Positions 1-15,027 of a DNA stretch of 64,000 nt are shown here, piece after piece (positions within the stretch are counted from its first letter, which is position 1; each line of letters starts with the position of its first letter). Position numbers and translations under genes: made by a program. Source of the DNA: Nautilus pompilius (Eukaryota > Mollusca > Cephalopoda > Nautilida > Nautilidae); NCBI GenBank assembly GCA_018389105.1, contig JACATO010002730.1:4845380-4909379 (forward strand), in the 5' to 3' direction. A model generated the notes under the pieces. The model did not search any database and was not told the origin of the DNA. It worked only from the letters and a program-made list of their open reading frames with translations.

Positions 1-3000
1 AAAAGATAGCGTGTCTTCTTATCGGTAACTCCATACATCCATCATTTAAAAACATTTTCAAGAAAGAAGATTAATACAAAATCTGCCATTAAAGTAAAAT
101 GAGGAACTACTTTATAGTAAGCAGTCACATGAGCACGACATTACGTGTTCATACGCGTTTTTATTTTGTCGTGTTGCGGCTAGTATTCACATCGCTTCCT
201 TTCCGATAATCACTGCCACCAACAAATGCGCCAATGCAATTTTAATCAGCAGCGATCTTTTTTGGGGGGTGTGGTGCAATTGTTGGGGTATGTGTGTGAA
301 GTTGCAAGTGTGTGGTGAGAGCTGGGTCGGTTCCACGACCGGCCGCCTCAGCTGTTTATAATTGAGGCCTTATTTCGACTTGTATTATTTTTTTTAGTGT
401 TAGTGTACCTCATCCTATCGAGAGCAGCGGGCTACCCAACTCCTTCGTAATCTAATACGCTCAGGAGAGATAGGTTTATCCAGGCTGAACCCTCTAGTGT
501 CCTTAAGACGCTATAAGGGGTAAGGGAAGCTTAGGCCATTTTTTATTTTTATTACATCCAACCGGAGTGGGAGGATAAGGGGGGAAGGGTTCTGTTTTTA
601 TCTTAATCTTAGCGTTTTATTGCGAATTACGTCACATAATGGCATCAGTAGCCCTCCACTACCTTTCCACCATCTCGCTGCTATTACACCACATGAAACA
701 TACCAAATAACAGACTTGTGTAAGATAGTGAATGGTCTTCTGGTTATTTGCATGATTCAGGCCGTAAAAAAAAGACAAATCTTCAGATAAATATCAAGAT
801 AGATGAACTCATCTCGAGGTTAAACATCACGAGCATACGATATTTTGGATATGTAATAATTTATTATTACTGTTTTTAAACTTAGATAATGGGTTTTTAA
901 CCTCGCTCATCATCACAAAAAAAAATTTTTTTTTTTTAAAAATGGTTTGTAGCTTTCAGATTTGTGTTCCGCTGTAGAACACTTCATACACAGATCAAAG
1001 AGTCCAAATGTTAAATTGACAAACTGCATCAGGCTGACACATAAAAACATCTTTTGATAGAAACTACTTTGTGCTGCTCACAGTTCAGTGTTAGACTCGA
1101 GGTCGATTGATAGCGAAGTGCACCAACCAATCTTCCAGTGTGTAAAGTTCTGACAGACAACTTGTATATCTGTTAATTCAATACCGTCCACGATAACCAC
1201 GTTATATCTTAAATCTTACCGTCTCCAGCCTCTGTCTAATGCTCACAGTGTGCTGTAGGTACAAATTGGTAAAACTTATCTCGTGTGTAATTGTCATTTC
1301 TGAAGCTTTAAATAAATCACATCGAAATCATAAGATTAATGTTTAAAATATATCCTCTACACAGATGGGCCTTTGGCAGATGAACTGTGGAGAAGGGACT
1401 AATGTTTGAATGCGAGTAATTAACGTTCTGATTTAGATCAATTATGCAATCGGCCCGAATGTGTGCCAGTTAGTCTCTGGTGACAAATCCAATTTTGAAT
1501 CCTGGGTTCATCTGGCGTCAGACTAATGATATTTGTTACTAAAAGCAATAAATGCAAGTCCATCTCAAATACCATATGTATGAGTTCTTTAAGCTTTAGA
1601 AGCGACGTCTCTTGATGACCTTTGTAAACAGTTGAATTCTGATAAAAATGTAAATTATGAATTACATATATATGAAAGCTAAATATCTATTAATAATTTT
1701 TAAAGAATTAAAAATTTTAAGTAAAGGATACTTATTATAAATTTTAAATAACAAAAAGAAATGAAACGAAAAATTTCCAACAAGGAAAAAAGGGTGTCCC
1801 ATGTTGATTCATTTCCGGTTAAGATATTGTTTGTGCGCTGCTAGAATATTTCACTTGCAATTCGCTTTCAATTGGCTTTTGGCGACCAAATTTCTGTTAA
1901 ATGCGGACGATTATAAAAAATATTTATTTTTGCTCATCCGCTTCCAATCCGTATTTTAAGTTTTGGTTTATCCTTGGCGTCCAAATAAAAAAATTCTTAT
2001 TATGGAAAGTGATGAAAGAAGAAAGTTCTAAACCATTGACAACAATTGGTAGTCCGATGTGAATCAACTTAACTTTTAAATACCCTAAAGCGGACTTCTG
2101 ATGGACTCCTCGGCCGTGTGCTGGTTTTAAACGGTTTTCCGCCCATCATACACAGGACTCTCCGTAGCGTCCATCAGCTTAGTTAGGCGTTCCCTACTCT
2201 ATGTATGAACTTCTAAGTCACAGCCACTTCGATGCTCTCTCTCAAAACTCAGTCTCAGTCGGACATTCCAATTGGAGGCCAATGGTTTTCCGTTGTTTCA
2301 CACTGATATTCTCAGTATTCTTTTGTTGCCTACTACTGGGGAGAACCCACATTTCATCATTTTACTTTGATTTTTTTTTGGCACAAGAAAATAAAAAGAA
2401 AAAGAAAGAGAAAACTTCTATCGAGTGTGAACGCAGTTCACCGCAACTGAAAGTGTTTTCGAAAATAAGAAAAATAAAAGATGAGAAGCATTGTCAGTGC
2501 TTGTCAGCACCTGTTTGTGTGAGAGTGTGGCGTCCGTCGGAACTTGTGACTGTTCACAAAGACCAGCACTTGCCTCAAAAGAGCAGATGGGATATTTCCA
2601 ACTTTGGTTGAGGTCAATCTTCTACAAGTACAATATGAACAGACATTTCTGCCTTAATTACTTCTAAAGGTAGCCCCTACCCAACAAGGAGAAGAACACT
2701 TGGTTCGCGGAATAGTTTTCCGGGTTGCTTATCTCGGTAATTGCTGATCAAAAGCATTTTTCATTGTTGTTATATTGGATTAAGTTTTGGTCTGTTCATT
2801 TCCATCGGCTGCCCTTTTTATTTACTGTGGAAACTCATCGTGGTCAGGTCCGTCACTTAGAAATGACGGAACTTCGCCGGACTAAACTTTCATGTTTTTT
2901 TTTTTTTTCTCTTTCTTTTCGCATCGCTGATACGTTTCCCATTATTTTACGCGTAGATCGTTGGGTGCCAGCCACTCTGAAACAAATTGCTGACATTGCT

Positions 3001-4794
3001 TTTGAATTGTTTTCTCGGCTTTGAACACTTAGCGTTTTGATAAATACCCAGAAATTGTTTAAAGCAAATATCGACTTTTTCTTCTCTTTTTTTAGAGAGC
3101 GTCGGACGATGACATTAAACTAAATACTATTTTTAGAAGGCTATAAATTGATGTATTCATACGTTTTCACGCAAACTTTTATTTTTTAATTGGAAATTTA
3201 ATATATTAGATAAGTTACCTTAACGATCTGTAACACTGCCAATTAGTGTACTTATAGTGAAGAACCATGAAAGCGTGACTCCTTGCGAATTGTGCTTATT
3301 GAGTATCACCTCTCTAGCACACAGGCGACACCTGACTGGTGTTTTCGCAGCAATTTTTAATAAACCTATAAGATCAGCAGTAAAAAAAACTGTGCAAATA
3401 ACGTGGCAGTCATTCAAGCAGACAAGTTGTCAGCTCTTTAGATCCGACGACATCTGAAGAGCTTTTGTCGACGGTGTATTGCGAGTTACCCAACCTGCAT
3501 TTTACGTGATTGGCGTCTGCCATGGTCTGTCTGTCTTCCTTGTGTTGAAACTCTGTTAAACTCTTTTAATGGGTAATTCTTTTTTTATAAATAACTAATG
3601 GTTTCTGTTTTTTTGTCTTCTTTGTATGTAAAATATGTAGATTTATTAATTTTTACAATAAGAACTGTTCAAATACATCGTTTGCTGGTATAAAGCGCAC
3701 AGACGATGTCATTCCATTAAGCAGTGATTGTGAGCAAAATAATGGACCGGCAGCAGTTGCTGATAGTGCTAATGTAAAAAGCAGCCTAGAAACCAGATTG
3801 ATAGGCGGTTCCTTATTAATTGTCCTGGAAATCTTCTATGAGCCGAGATGGTAAGGCGAAGTAAATTGACGAGTTCTCAGGACACCTGTGTAAAATCATG
3901 TATGGTCGTACTTATCTTTCATTTTAATAGAATTTGCTTTTAAACTCACCAAAACAAAACAGAAATAAAACTGACAAATATTTTAAAAATGCAAAAAAGA
4001 TTTTGAAGATGTTGCTCGGCTAAAAGACAAAGAGAAAGATCTGGGATCCGCCGCGAAATGACCGTAAGATAAAGGTTGGCCGGTGGGATGAAGTGAATGC
4101 TGCCACATGCGCTTTACTTGATGAACTCTCCGGTTCTACTAAACCAAAACCTCTCACAAAACTTTGCAAATCCCTGTTCGGGACAGTCTTCGCTTGAGAG
4201 AAGCAAGACCTTGCCAAATACTCAAATTTCCATACACGAGTGGTCTTGGGGTATGAGATTTACCTGACATAAATATTCATGAGCGCTGACGTCTTCCTTA
4301 CATCCGTAATCTATTTACTGTCCGGCTCTCTGGTTTTTCACTAAGCAAACAAATTTTCGGATTTAAAATGTCCGATGTAATTAGTATCACAGGCGTTTTC
4401 GTTCCGCGCACTGCTGAAGCCCAGGGCACTGGCACGGGTTAAGCCGGTGCACCGCTGATGATGCTGTTCGAGGGGGACGGGAGAAGCGATCACGCTTGTA
4501 CGTAACCTCCACGGTATTCCTCTACAGTGTCAGGGCATTAAAGGCGAATCATTATCGGTGTGCGTACACTTGGAGAAAGTTAAGGCTGAATAAGCAGGAA
4601 CACTTCTCGCATCCGGCCGCGATATCGCGTCGAAAATACAAAAGAAAAGTACATTTTAAAAGCAGCGACTGAAAAAGTATAAGCTTTCTTTTCAACTTTT
4701 AATGGCGTTCTCTGTCTTTCCTGTCCCCCCGACTTCTCTTTGAGCTTTTAAAAGGAGAGGATTATTCTGTTGTTGTTGTTTATTCAATCTGTTT
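1..4794. other. No gene recognised
   Basis: AT-rich sequence with A/T homopolymer stretches (for example 918-940). Open frames at 2201-2611 and 2725-3024 are the longest, but they have no recognisable domain and poly-K or poly-F runs from homopolymers. No splice-bounded exon was seen. Confidence 0.6.
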
Positions 4795-5000
4795 GTTCGA
4801 ACAGACGCCTGCTGCAAAGCTCCCTACTAAAACCCTTCATGGTTTCAGATGTGGAAAATACACTGGAGTGATCAAAGAAAACCTGCGCAGACGACAGGCG
4901 AAGAAAAACATCCGAAGGGAGGTGTGGCCGAACCGAGCCGGTCTCGACCGGGATTCGAACCCTGGCCCCACAACTGTAACAGTTCTCTAGTCCACCATCA
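4795..5000 (-). repeat. tRNA-derived SINE, family A copy 1
   Basis: Read on the minus strand, a tRNA-like head runs from about 5000 and contains an RNA polymerase III B-box (GGTTCGAATCCCGG). It is followed by CGAGACCGGCTCGGTTCGG, then ACCTCCCTTC and TTTTTCTTCGCCTGTCGTC, and a body to about 4795. The same order of blocks occurs at 28495-28660 and 29345-29590, which defines a repeat family within this window. The head is not a functional tRNA gene because the acceptor and anticodon stems do not pair well. The family name is not known to me. Confidence 0.72.
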
Positions 5001-6054
5001 TTAATTGCATCCCAATTATTCGATACTTTATATTTATTTGTATAACTTTTTTCACGTTTTCAGCGATAAAATATTTACCATTTTGAAGTTTTCCATTATT
5101 TAAAATTTAAAAAAAAATACAAAAAATAATGACAATAAAAAGATGTAAAAGCGAAAGTCAGGTGTAATTATCGTACATTTCGTTTACTGGTATTTTTTCA
5201 CGTCAAATAATAGTATATTAGGTATTGTGCAATTAGAGGCAGGTTCTTCATGTCACACAAAAAAACAACAACAACAATAACAATAATAGTACTTGTGACA
5301 TCCAGCCAGATGAATAATCGAGTTTATATTCAAAATCCAGGTTTGTTATTAAATTATTATTTGACCTGCTTAAGTTGTTTTCTTGTAGTTCTACTTTCTA
5401 CAAAAGCGTCGCCAGGATGCAGAATAAAAATATCTATCTAGTGTACATCGGGACATAACCTCGAGCTGTTCTAAGAGATTTCTACAAAATTTTCATGGGT
5501 GGCACATTAAAGACCACTGAGTGCGAAATCAAATAAAGATATTACCATCGGATGTAGGAACTTAATCTTGAGAAGGGAAAATTGATACCAGGCAGCAATC
5601 GAAAGGTTTATTCGAAATCTGCGCGGTCGTACAGCTCCAATCAAAGTGTACAGCAACCACGCACGTTTTTGAATGATGAGATCAGACTGCAATTTGCTTT
5701 ACTACAAAATCTTTATTATGCACGTTTTAATCTACAAATATATATATATGCGTATTTTAGAAGTTCCAATTTGGTACTTAAAAGGTATCTGCATCTTTCT
5801 ACTGTAAGAATAGATTTTAAAACATGAAAACAATTTTCAGATGATTATTTATTCTTTCTTTTTGTCTTCTTTAATAATTAAATATTTGCGTCTAAGACAG
5901 TCTTCTTAATATATAAATGATGATCCAATTAAGTTTCTTTAGGAGGATCCAGATAATAGGATTAACAGTAAATCTAAACTCCCCTTTCACGCTACTTAAA
6001 TCGTTTAAAAAGTTTTTGCACCATACTGAAAAACGGAACTAGTTGAACACCAGT

Positions 6055-6235
6055 TTTGTCTGTACAGCAGACGAGGACAGTATGTGGTCTGCTTCTACTT
6101 CTTGTCCTTTGATCTTCTACAGTTTTATATCAGGTGTGCATTTACAGCTGAGTCATCTGGACTCCGACGTCTAGCCGTGGATCGAACCCATGTTCTTTTA
6201 CTTGATGGTCGAGTTACTTTAATCGCCCGGTTTGA
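6055..6235 (-). repeat. tRNA-derived SINE, family B
   Basis: Read on the minus strand from about 6235: a tRNA-like head with B-box GGGTTCGATCCACGG near 6180. A body follows with GACTCAGCTGTAAATG and ACACCTGATA, and farther on CTGCTGTACAGACAAAAC. A CAGCTGTAAATG..ACCTG body is, from memory, common in invertebrate tRNA SINEs. This body is unlike family A. No clear target-site duplication was found. Confidence 0.6.
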
Positions 6236-9200
6236 CTAAGAAATAGATAAGTATCGACTAAGCAAATACCCAGCAATGAAATCAGATTAAAATAACATTT
6301 ATTTTGTGGAAGAAGAGAAACTTCTTTGCGAAAAGCATGAATTAATTTCCATTTAGGGACCGACCAATCTATTACAGGAACAAGAGCCTACAGCACGTCA
6401 CTGTCAACTTAATCAATATTAAATTAGATACAATAAAATCATTTCCAATAAAGCTCTTGAAAAAATAGTGTGCAATAACAGAGATAATGAAAAAGAAAAA
6501 AATGTTTAGTAAGTTAATTAAAATAAAAACGTCGAGTCTTTAATGATGGTATGACAACTTCGCTGGTCTGTTATGAGATTCCTGACTGGTTGGAAAGCGT
6601 CGTATTCAGATGTTAATTTGTTACTGAGTTCCAGTGAACGTTTGCACTAACAACACAGCTAGAGAAAATCTGCGGTTAATTACTGATGATTTTCGTGTCA
6701 TTAGCCCATTTCTAAAGTTAATTCAGCCGATATTTTTTGACACAGAACAATTCTGTCCTAAAATTATAAAATATGCTTTTCAATCCATTTAAAAATATCG
6801 CATTTAAATTTATTTCGTTTTTTCTTATTATTATTATAATTAGTTTTTTTTTTTGGATTTTTTAAAAAAAAATTTCTTAAGAAGATCACTTAAAAAGACT
6901 TTCCTAATTTGAATTTTATTGGTAGTTTGGCTTCCACGAGATTTGTCATCAAGTAAAATCCAAAAGCAATTCTTTCGTTTGATGAGTCATCTTGAAATTT
7001 GTTGAGTCATTTTTAATACGGGTTTGTTTGGAATCAGTGAGGCTAAACATTCTACATTTAAACTTTTCCAAACTTGTTGATGAAACTGCCATTACTGAAG
7101 CATAAATTTTCAAACAGATGCTGGTAAAACCCGATATTTTTATTTTCATTCAAAAGAAAAAAATACTTTATTTTAATCAAACCTATCATAGAAAAGTATG
7201 CAATTTTATGATAATTTTTTGTTCACATATGAGCCATAAACGCACTCATTTGAGAAAAGCATTAGAAGTTTGATTCTTAAGTATGTACATTTAAATATTA
7301 TTGTTTGGTTTTGTGTTTATACCTTCTTAATTGCTTGCTTAGTTGTCTTTCGACGTTTGATAGTTTTACCCTCATGGTTCTCCTATGAGGGAGCGGAGCG
7401 ACTCAACCTTAAAGTCAGTATTATTAATATAATGCATTTAAAAACATCTCAGCGGAACTGAGAAGGCTGCCTGCCTCAACAGATCTGTTGGTGTTGAGTG
7501 TAGTTTGGAATTCTCTGTCATTGGACATTCTCTGTCAACAGTTTCATTCATGTTGCAATTGGGGCATGTCTTAAAATGGCCTTTCCTATCCTATGAGCAT
7601 AGGAATTTGAGAAGAAATGACCCTATGGTCTGTATCGCTGCTCACATTTGTTAATTTCACTTTCTTTAAATCATGGATGTGTTTTTTTCTCAGATTCAAA
7701 TTTATGTAGATCCGTAATCTTTTGGTTGATATACTTTCATGCTCGATGTGCAGCCATCTACATCCTGTTGTTAGCGAATATTAACACCAGGGGATGTCAA
7801 CCGAGAATTTATTGACTTCCTTCATTTAGTTCATTACACCATTTCTAAGATCAGAGCTTTAAATGAATAAAGAAGCTAGGGATATAATTCTACTGATAAA
7901 ATATTTATAGTTTTGTCCTTGTTGTAAAACAAACAATATCTTTCAACAGAAAAAAAAAAATTAACAACAAGATAGTAAGTCGTCTTCGTAATTTGCAAGA
8001 AAACATGTTTCTGTCGATACTCTGTTGATTGTTTGTTTTTCTTATTGTTTTTTTTTCTGACGGAAGACTTCAGTGGACAGTGGCGGCAGCAATAATTTAC
8101 TTTAAAGAGAGAGACAGTAGTACCTGGATGTCTTCCTAAACTAATTGAAAAAATTAATTTAGAAAGATTACAAAGGACACAAATGGCGCCTCATTATCTG
8201 TCGAAGACCACTTTGTTTGCATGGCACATACCACCTGGGAATGAATGTGGAAAGTGGAGCGGGTGCAGTGGAAACATCATGGAAAGACAACAATTTCATT
8301 AAAGAGTAGGTAGAGAATAGGTCCAGGGCACAGCGGCAACATCAAGTGAATATCTTCCGAACATTCAGAGGAAAAAATCATTATGGAGATATTTTAAGAA
8401 CCCCCAAGCAAAGACAGAGCTTGATTCACACCAGAGATATAAAATGGCCATCACGTACAGAATCAAATGCAAAAAAATATAGCGATTTCAGAGGATTCAG
8501 TCTCCTGTCCAAACAAAAATAAATAAACTGGAGATTCATGTATTTTTTTTTTGGTTTTTAATTGCTTTTTAAGACAAAGTGACTCCCCTGAATACGTTTG
8601 TTTTTGGCGTTAACAGGAAATATTAAATTTTGGAAAATATAGCTTTAGATTATAATTTCACAAAAATTTAATATAAAAGACAGAAAACGTAATACTTATT
8701 ATTAATGTAGACCATCAAAATAAGTCAGACTATCAGTTCATTTGCTTTAAAATGAATTCCAAGCTTTTACTTGCAAAATATTCATATGGAGGTTCTAGGA
8801 TCTTGAGTGACTGTCAGTAATAAACAGTACAGGATAGCTCACGCAAAATTTATGTCCACAACCGATGAAGATCCAAGACATATTGATTTTTAGTTGCGCA
8901 TCTGAATGACTGGGTATTTTTCTTGCTTCTTAAATATTTAAAATTTTAAAATTAATTATTTTTTTACTTAAGTAATAAATGATAAAACAATCTTCAGTGT
9001 ATGGCTAATAATTTCTTTTGTTTGATTGGTTTAGATAGATTGTAAAATCGCATTTATCACGTTGTATTCTTTGCTTTTTTAGTTCAAACTTATTTTGATA
9101 CATTTTCATCTATCATACAACCGTTCCAAACCTTCTACCAATAAGTGGATTCTCGTTGATAGTAATTCTTGGATTTCTGTATAAACTTGCTTTACACGCA

Positions 9201-9435
9201 CCACGTTTTGTTATTAATTGAGCAGTAAAACAATTTCTATCAGCATCAACCGAATAGTTAATGAATTGTAATTCGCTTAATTGAATTACTAAAAAACATC
9301 GATTATGTGTTCTTTGAATGCCTATTAAATAAACTGATCAGTGTTTTTATTTTACAAACTTACACAAAATGTCTAAAGCAGGAAACTGAAGTCAATGCAT
9401 TTCTATAAATATTACCACTCCATGGTTTTTCTTTG

Positions 9436-9460
9436 ATATATATATATATATGTATATAAT
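9436..9460. repeat. (AT)n microsatellite
   Basis: A short ATATAT run is interrupted once by TGTA. Confidence 0.9.
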
Positions 9461-12400
9461 GTGTTGACGGTGCTAGTGTAGACAAAGTGTGTTTAAGTTT
9501 ATGTGTAGTATAAAATGTGTATACGTTCTTCTATGTTGCAAATCAAAGTATAAACTTAATAAGGTGATTTTAATTATCTGTATATCATGTCTTTTTTCCC
9601 CTTCTACTACCTGGGTTTCAATTTGCAACCCAGCTTAGAAGCACAAGTATTTGTGTAGAACTGGCTGTACATTTAGTCAGAACATTCGTAATACAAAAAA
9701 AAAAACAAAGTACAAGGAATTAGGTTAATATGGATTTGATGTTAAAAAGAGTTATGTTAATAAGGAAGGCACTTTGTCAAAGACCTTAGGCTTAACCCTT
9801 GCTGAGTAATACAGAACTGGAGAGTAACGGGTTGCTAATGAATCCCAGCCCAGATGGAATAAAGATGGTTAAGTGAGAAGTTCAAAAACGATCCGTGTTA
9901 ATTTTTAAAAGAAATTCAGAAATTTATAATATATTTTTCTGAAAACAAATAAATGTCTAGATAAAAAAGAGCTGGCCCTTAGGCCCCGTACTGCTTAAAG
10001 AAGATTCCATCCACATCCGACTTCTTGTCTTTGACGGCGCTGTTATAGGCGAATAACGTTTACAGTATTAGTAGAATAATTCATTTGTAAGCAAATACGA
10101 AGTCGTACTACTATTTTATTTAACCGTCTCGATTCTTATCCATTCTAAAGTACCGTCATTTGGAATCTCTAAACAATTACAATTTTTCCTTCTTTTTTTT
10201 GAGAAAAAGAGCAATAAAAAGTTTTTATGACAGTCACTGGAAACAAGCCAGAAAGTAGCAGACAAACACGAAGCCAAAAATTATTTAGATAAATTTCCAA
10301 CCTGTAGGGCTTCTGAAATGGAAGCCAGACTATCATAACTCAGGGATATATCAAGATTCTTTTAATTTAGGATTTGCTTCCGGACCGTTGCTACACCCGA
10401 AATCATATCATGTGGGTCTACGTCCTCCGTACGAACCTGAGCAGAGGACCTAAAAGCAGCGCAAGAAATAAGAAGAATCTGATCTTGGCTTAACTTTTTG
10501 AATCGATTATTAAAGACTGTCAAAAATTTACTTTGGTAAACACGCTTTAGAAGTTCCTCTACTGAAGCAGAAAACATTCATTATCTCATTTACTCGGTGA
10601 ATGAGTGAAGAACGTAAATAGTAAAAAATTAAAGCTAATTTTTTTATAGCTACTATAAGCACTGAATTTCAGACGTTCTGCGGAACGGATATTACTACAT
10701 GTTTATTTTGGTTTGCGTGAGAATAAAATCAAGCTAGAAAAGTGATTTTCAAGTGTTTATTTATTTATCTCTTTATGTAGACAAGTGCATCTTGGTGTGG
10801 AAGCTGTAGTAGTACTTAAGAAAACAGTCGTTGGTTTTTATTGATGACAACAGTATTTAAACACACACACACATGCGAGCGGCATTTGACAGTAGCCTGG
10901 TTTAGTAATGAAATCTCAGTGTTGCAGCCTGTTTACAGATGTTTTGCGGTAACGATGTCTCACGCTGTAGTTGGAACATTAAGTCAGCAGGCAATTACTA
11001 AAGACTGCTTAAATTTAGTTGAAATACGTTACTGTTTTGGCTCATAGCTACGTTCCAGATTCAATCTGAAGACTACAGTAAGGACTATTACGGTAAAACT
11101 TCCACAGTGCCTTTTAGTTCAAGGTTAAAGAAGCTCTTTGGTTTGTTTAACTGAAGTACATTTCGAATTCTGAAGAGTGACTGAGGTCGATCAAAAGAAA
11201 GAATACTTACGGAACACAGGAGTGTGTAAAAGTACCAGAACGCGGTTTGATGAACAGCCCTGTACAAACCGGGTGGGATGACATCTGACGATCTCAGATT
11301 GCTAACTCTAAATACAAAAGGTACAGTAGTCAATCTGGCTAGTTTACCTATCGATAGGTGATTGTTAGGCAAGGAGGTAGGTAGGTGCGAATGTGTTAAT
11401 CTTAGATACCTTTTCTGTACGTTATTCTGCTCTATTGATACTATGTCAAGATGGTCTCACGTAATGGTCTGTACCTCCGCAACAAACAAAAACTAGAAAA
11501 AAGAAATTCTTTTTGCATGATTGGCATCAGTGGAACGAATTAATAGCAGATGAGCTTTAGGGACGTATGAAATTCTAGCATATGAAAGTCACGCACTCGA
11601 AACATGTTATCCGGCCTCCAGATAACTGACTTGTCTAGTCTTCTAACTTTTCTACTATAAGCTAATATCGGTTTATTTTCGGCTATCCAATCTATGTAGT
11701 TCACGAGTCGACAGGGGAACTGTGTCCGCTGTGTGCGCATGCTCAGATCGCTTCCTGTCAGATGGTTAACATTGTTTACACTTATTACTTGTTGATCGGT
11801 TCTATTCTCTCGTGCTAGTGATAGTAATTGTAATATTTGCTACATGTCGTCTAATAGTACTATTGATAGTTAGACTAGCACTTTTAGCAATCCAGAAAGC
11901 GCGTCATCCTCTATATTGAGTAAAACTTAAAAATAAACAAAAACACGAAAGAAGTAGTTGTAAAAGCAGCCCATCCAGGTATCCGATCATCTTCAAGTCC
12001 CATTATGGCCGGATATTAGGTTGTTTACTGTATTTGAAACAACTCTGACCCCAGTATAGTATATACTGCTGCTGTGTTTGATCAGTAAAAATACGCCTTA
12101 CTGCTTTGTGCATAACTCTTTGTTTTGAAGAATGAGATTGAACATATACTATTAATTCGAACAGATGAAAAACATCAGATTTATCGGCGCCATTAACTCA
12201 ACTTCTTAACCATATTCTTCTCTCTCTATTTGTGGCCAATTTATCTGCTCTGGTAAGATACAACTAACTCGCTTAACGGAGACCCACCTTTTGCCCCTAC
12301 TTTCCGATAAATTCTCGTTTGAAGGAAGAACTGTTATTTTGAATTAGCCAGAGAGATTTATAATGCTCTTTATTATGGCTTAAACATTGGTATAAATTAT

Positions 12401-15027
12401 CTATTAATAACCAGCATAATATTTTAACATATTTAAAATAAGCATAAAATTATGTACTTTTATTTCCAGATGCAATGCACACAAGAACGAAATCGTCGTC
12501 ATCAGGAAACACGTAGTAAAAGCCGTGTTCTACACGGTTAAAGATCGTCAGCTGATAATAAGTAAACTGGGATGTGTTTACTCGAGCCATTATCGTGAGG
12601 GAGTTCCAACCAGTTAAATTGTTAATCTGCCATGGATTTCCGTGTTACCAGACCTTTTGTTCATCGAACACTTACGGAACGTGCTTTGGAGAACCATCTA
12701 AAATCTTCAGAATCTTAGATGATCTGCAGACGGCACTGGTATAAAAATGGCGCAAGATTCTCCAAAAACAGAAATAAGCTGCAAACAGCTGGTCCACAAC
12801 ATGAGATACTGTCTAGACTGCATGCGTCAGCGGGATCTCGAAATGTTATTAAATAGTCTATTGTAACATCATCTGGCAGTGTTCAATAGAACGTAGGCAT
12901 CTGACATGTATCAAACGACGCACTCATTGAAATAAATTTTCAAATCATATCGCTTGGAATTTTAAAGTCAAATATCTTTAGCCTATATTAGCGACTGTTA
13001 ATCATCAATGTACAATAATATAAACTACTATCATCCATAAGTGAAATAATCCAGCTATTTTAATCCATAAATGTTAATCACACTTATATAGTAGTTTTCA
13101 TTAATATTAAAAATTTTTGTCTGAAATTAAAATACGATAGATGTAATAATGTTTCGGATAAAACGTCGTTATTTCTACACATTTATCAATGAACTATTAA
13201 TGACAGAAACATGGAGGTGGTACCAATATACCGAGGAGAGTTTGAGTTAGTGTCGTGTTTTATTTGTTGTCCACAAGAGGTGCGTTTTGATGGAAAACAT
13301 GGGAGACCACCGACTAACTGACTGACTGCAGCAGAATGCTTAATTTAGTGATTAACTGAGACAAAGTTAGTCGTGACTGAATGGATGAAATTCAAAAAAG
13401 TAGTCCGTTATCCACTAGACCGCAAACCGTGAGTGTGTTCATTGGTTTGTTCGGCGATGTGTGTGGACTAACCAAACATCGTCGCCAGTCAGCTGTGCAG
13501 GATGGTCACCATAAATCATTGCATCGTCCGTCAATGGAGGCAGGCGTGTTAAAATCAACCTCCCAGGGAATTCCTTTAAATAACTTAAATACATTTCTCC
13601 TCAAAATAACCCCTGTTCCTAAATCAGTGACAGGATTATCCTAAATCATTTTCCTGCCAATCCGTGCAACAACAACAACTTATCGGGTTGCTTTAAGAAG
13701 ACTCTTTACAAGATGGCCTATGGGACTGTCCACGATACGCCACATTAGCTGGGACACTTTAGGAAAACTATGAACAACGCGTGCATACGGATACGTGCTT
13801 TGCTTAATTGGAATGGTATCCATATTGAGCATATCCTTGCATGAAAATTTTTTAGACTTTCATCTGTACAGTGGCACTATTTTTTTTACTGTTCGTGTCG
13901 TTTATAGTTTGTTAGTAATGAATGTGTTAAATCATAACGTTTCACCTAACATCTGAAAACACCATATGTAATAACGAATACCTGAAACTTTACCCAGATT
14001 TACGTATTCTGTAATATCTATGCAACATTTTGTGCTCGTGAACAGTTAGTGATTAGCGCTTTTATTTTCAAACACAAATATGTACATTGTTTTAGTGAAA
14101 TCTGACATTTGCTCGTATGCTGATAGTTTGATTTAATGACTATAATTTTAAAATATCCACACGCAATATCATTGCACAATAAGAACATCTGGGCGACTGT
14201 TTTTGAGAAGTCTTTTAAACGTAATTTAAGAAAGCTTTAATTTGTTTGGTGTCGGGTGTTTTGAAATCAGTTTTATTTTTCAAATCATTTCTTCACAAAT
14301 AATCAAATTGTTTCTTAAACTTTTTTTTAAAAAAATGAAAAATACTTGCACAATTTTATATACATATTTTTTTAAAAAAAATTTTATCCGAATCAGTTTA
14401 TGACTAAAAAAGTTTTAAATTTTATTATTTTTTTTTTAGAATGTGCTCCACATCAAGAAACTTTCTGTGTCATTCAGCCTCAGAAAAGACTACTGGTCCA
14501 TTATCTCATTAATAACCGAACGGTGTAACCCCGAGAGGAGCTGTTCCGCTGTCATCCAAGATGAACTGCACCGACATGAAATCTCTTCTGATACATCAGC
14601 AATCTAATTACCGCATGAATGATGATATAACACTGCGAGAGTGTCTTGTTTTTCCATCGCCCCATCTTTTGCTACAGAATAATGAGCTTATATACCCCAA
14701 TAGTACTTTTGTTATTTTTCCTGTTGATGGGTTTCCATGTTTTGATATTTATTTCATACTGTAATGATTTTTTTTTTAAAATTCTCTCTTCCATTTTTTT
14801 CAGATTTAAATGATTCACGGAAAATTACTATGCAATGTTAGAAGTCATAAGAGGTTTTACAGAATAAAACGTGTAATAATATATATTTTTTTAAAAAATC
14901 AAAATGCGTAATGTATTTAAAAGAACATTCGTACAGGTAGAAATAACAAATCCTGTCTGTTTTAAAATAAATATTCCCTCTACATAACACTACAAGAACT
15001 TATCCTGGGTTTGTGCGTGTGGTGTGG

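Larger units (their letters stand above)
5001..15027. other. No gene recognised (apart from the SINE at 6.1 kb)
   Basis: AT-rich non-coding sequence. A minus-strand frame at 10362-10577 (71 residues, start MFSASVEELLKRVYQSK) is compositionally protein-like, but I recognise no family and see no supporting splice context. A short (AC)n lies at 10861-10873. Confidence 0.55.

Noticed and set aside
2201-2611. Longest open frame in the window (136 residues) with one hydrophobic stretch
   Set aside because: It contains a KKKKK run from an A-rich tract and no domain. A frame of this length is expected by chance in 64 kb, and there is no splice or promoter support.
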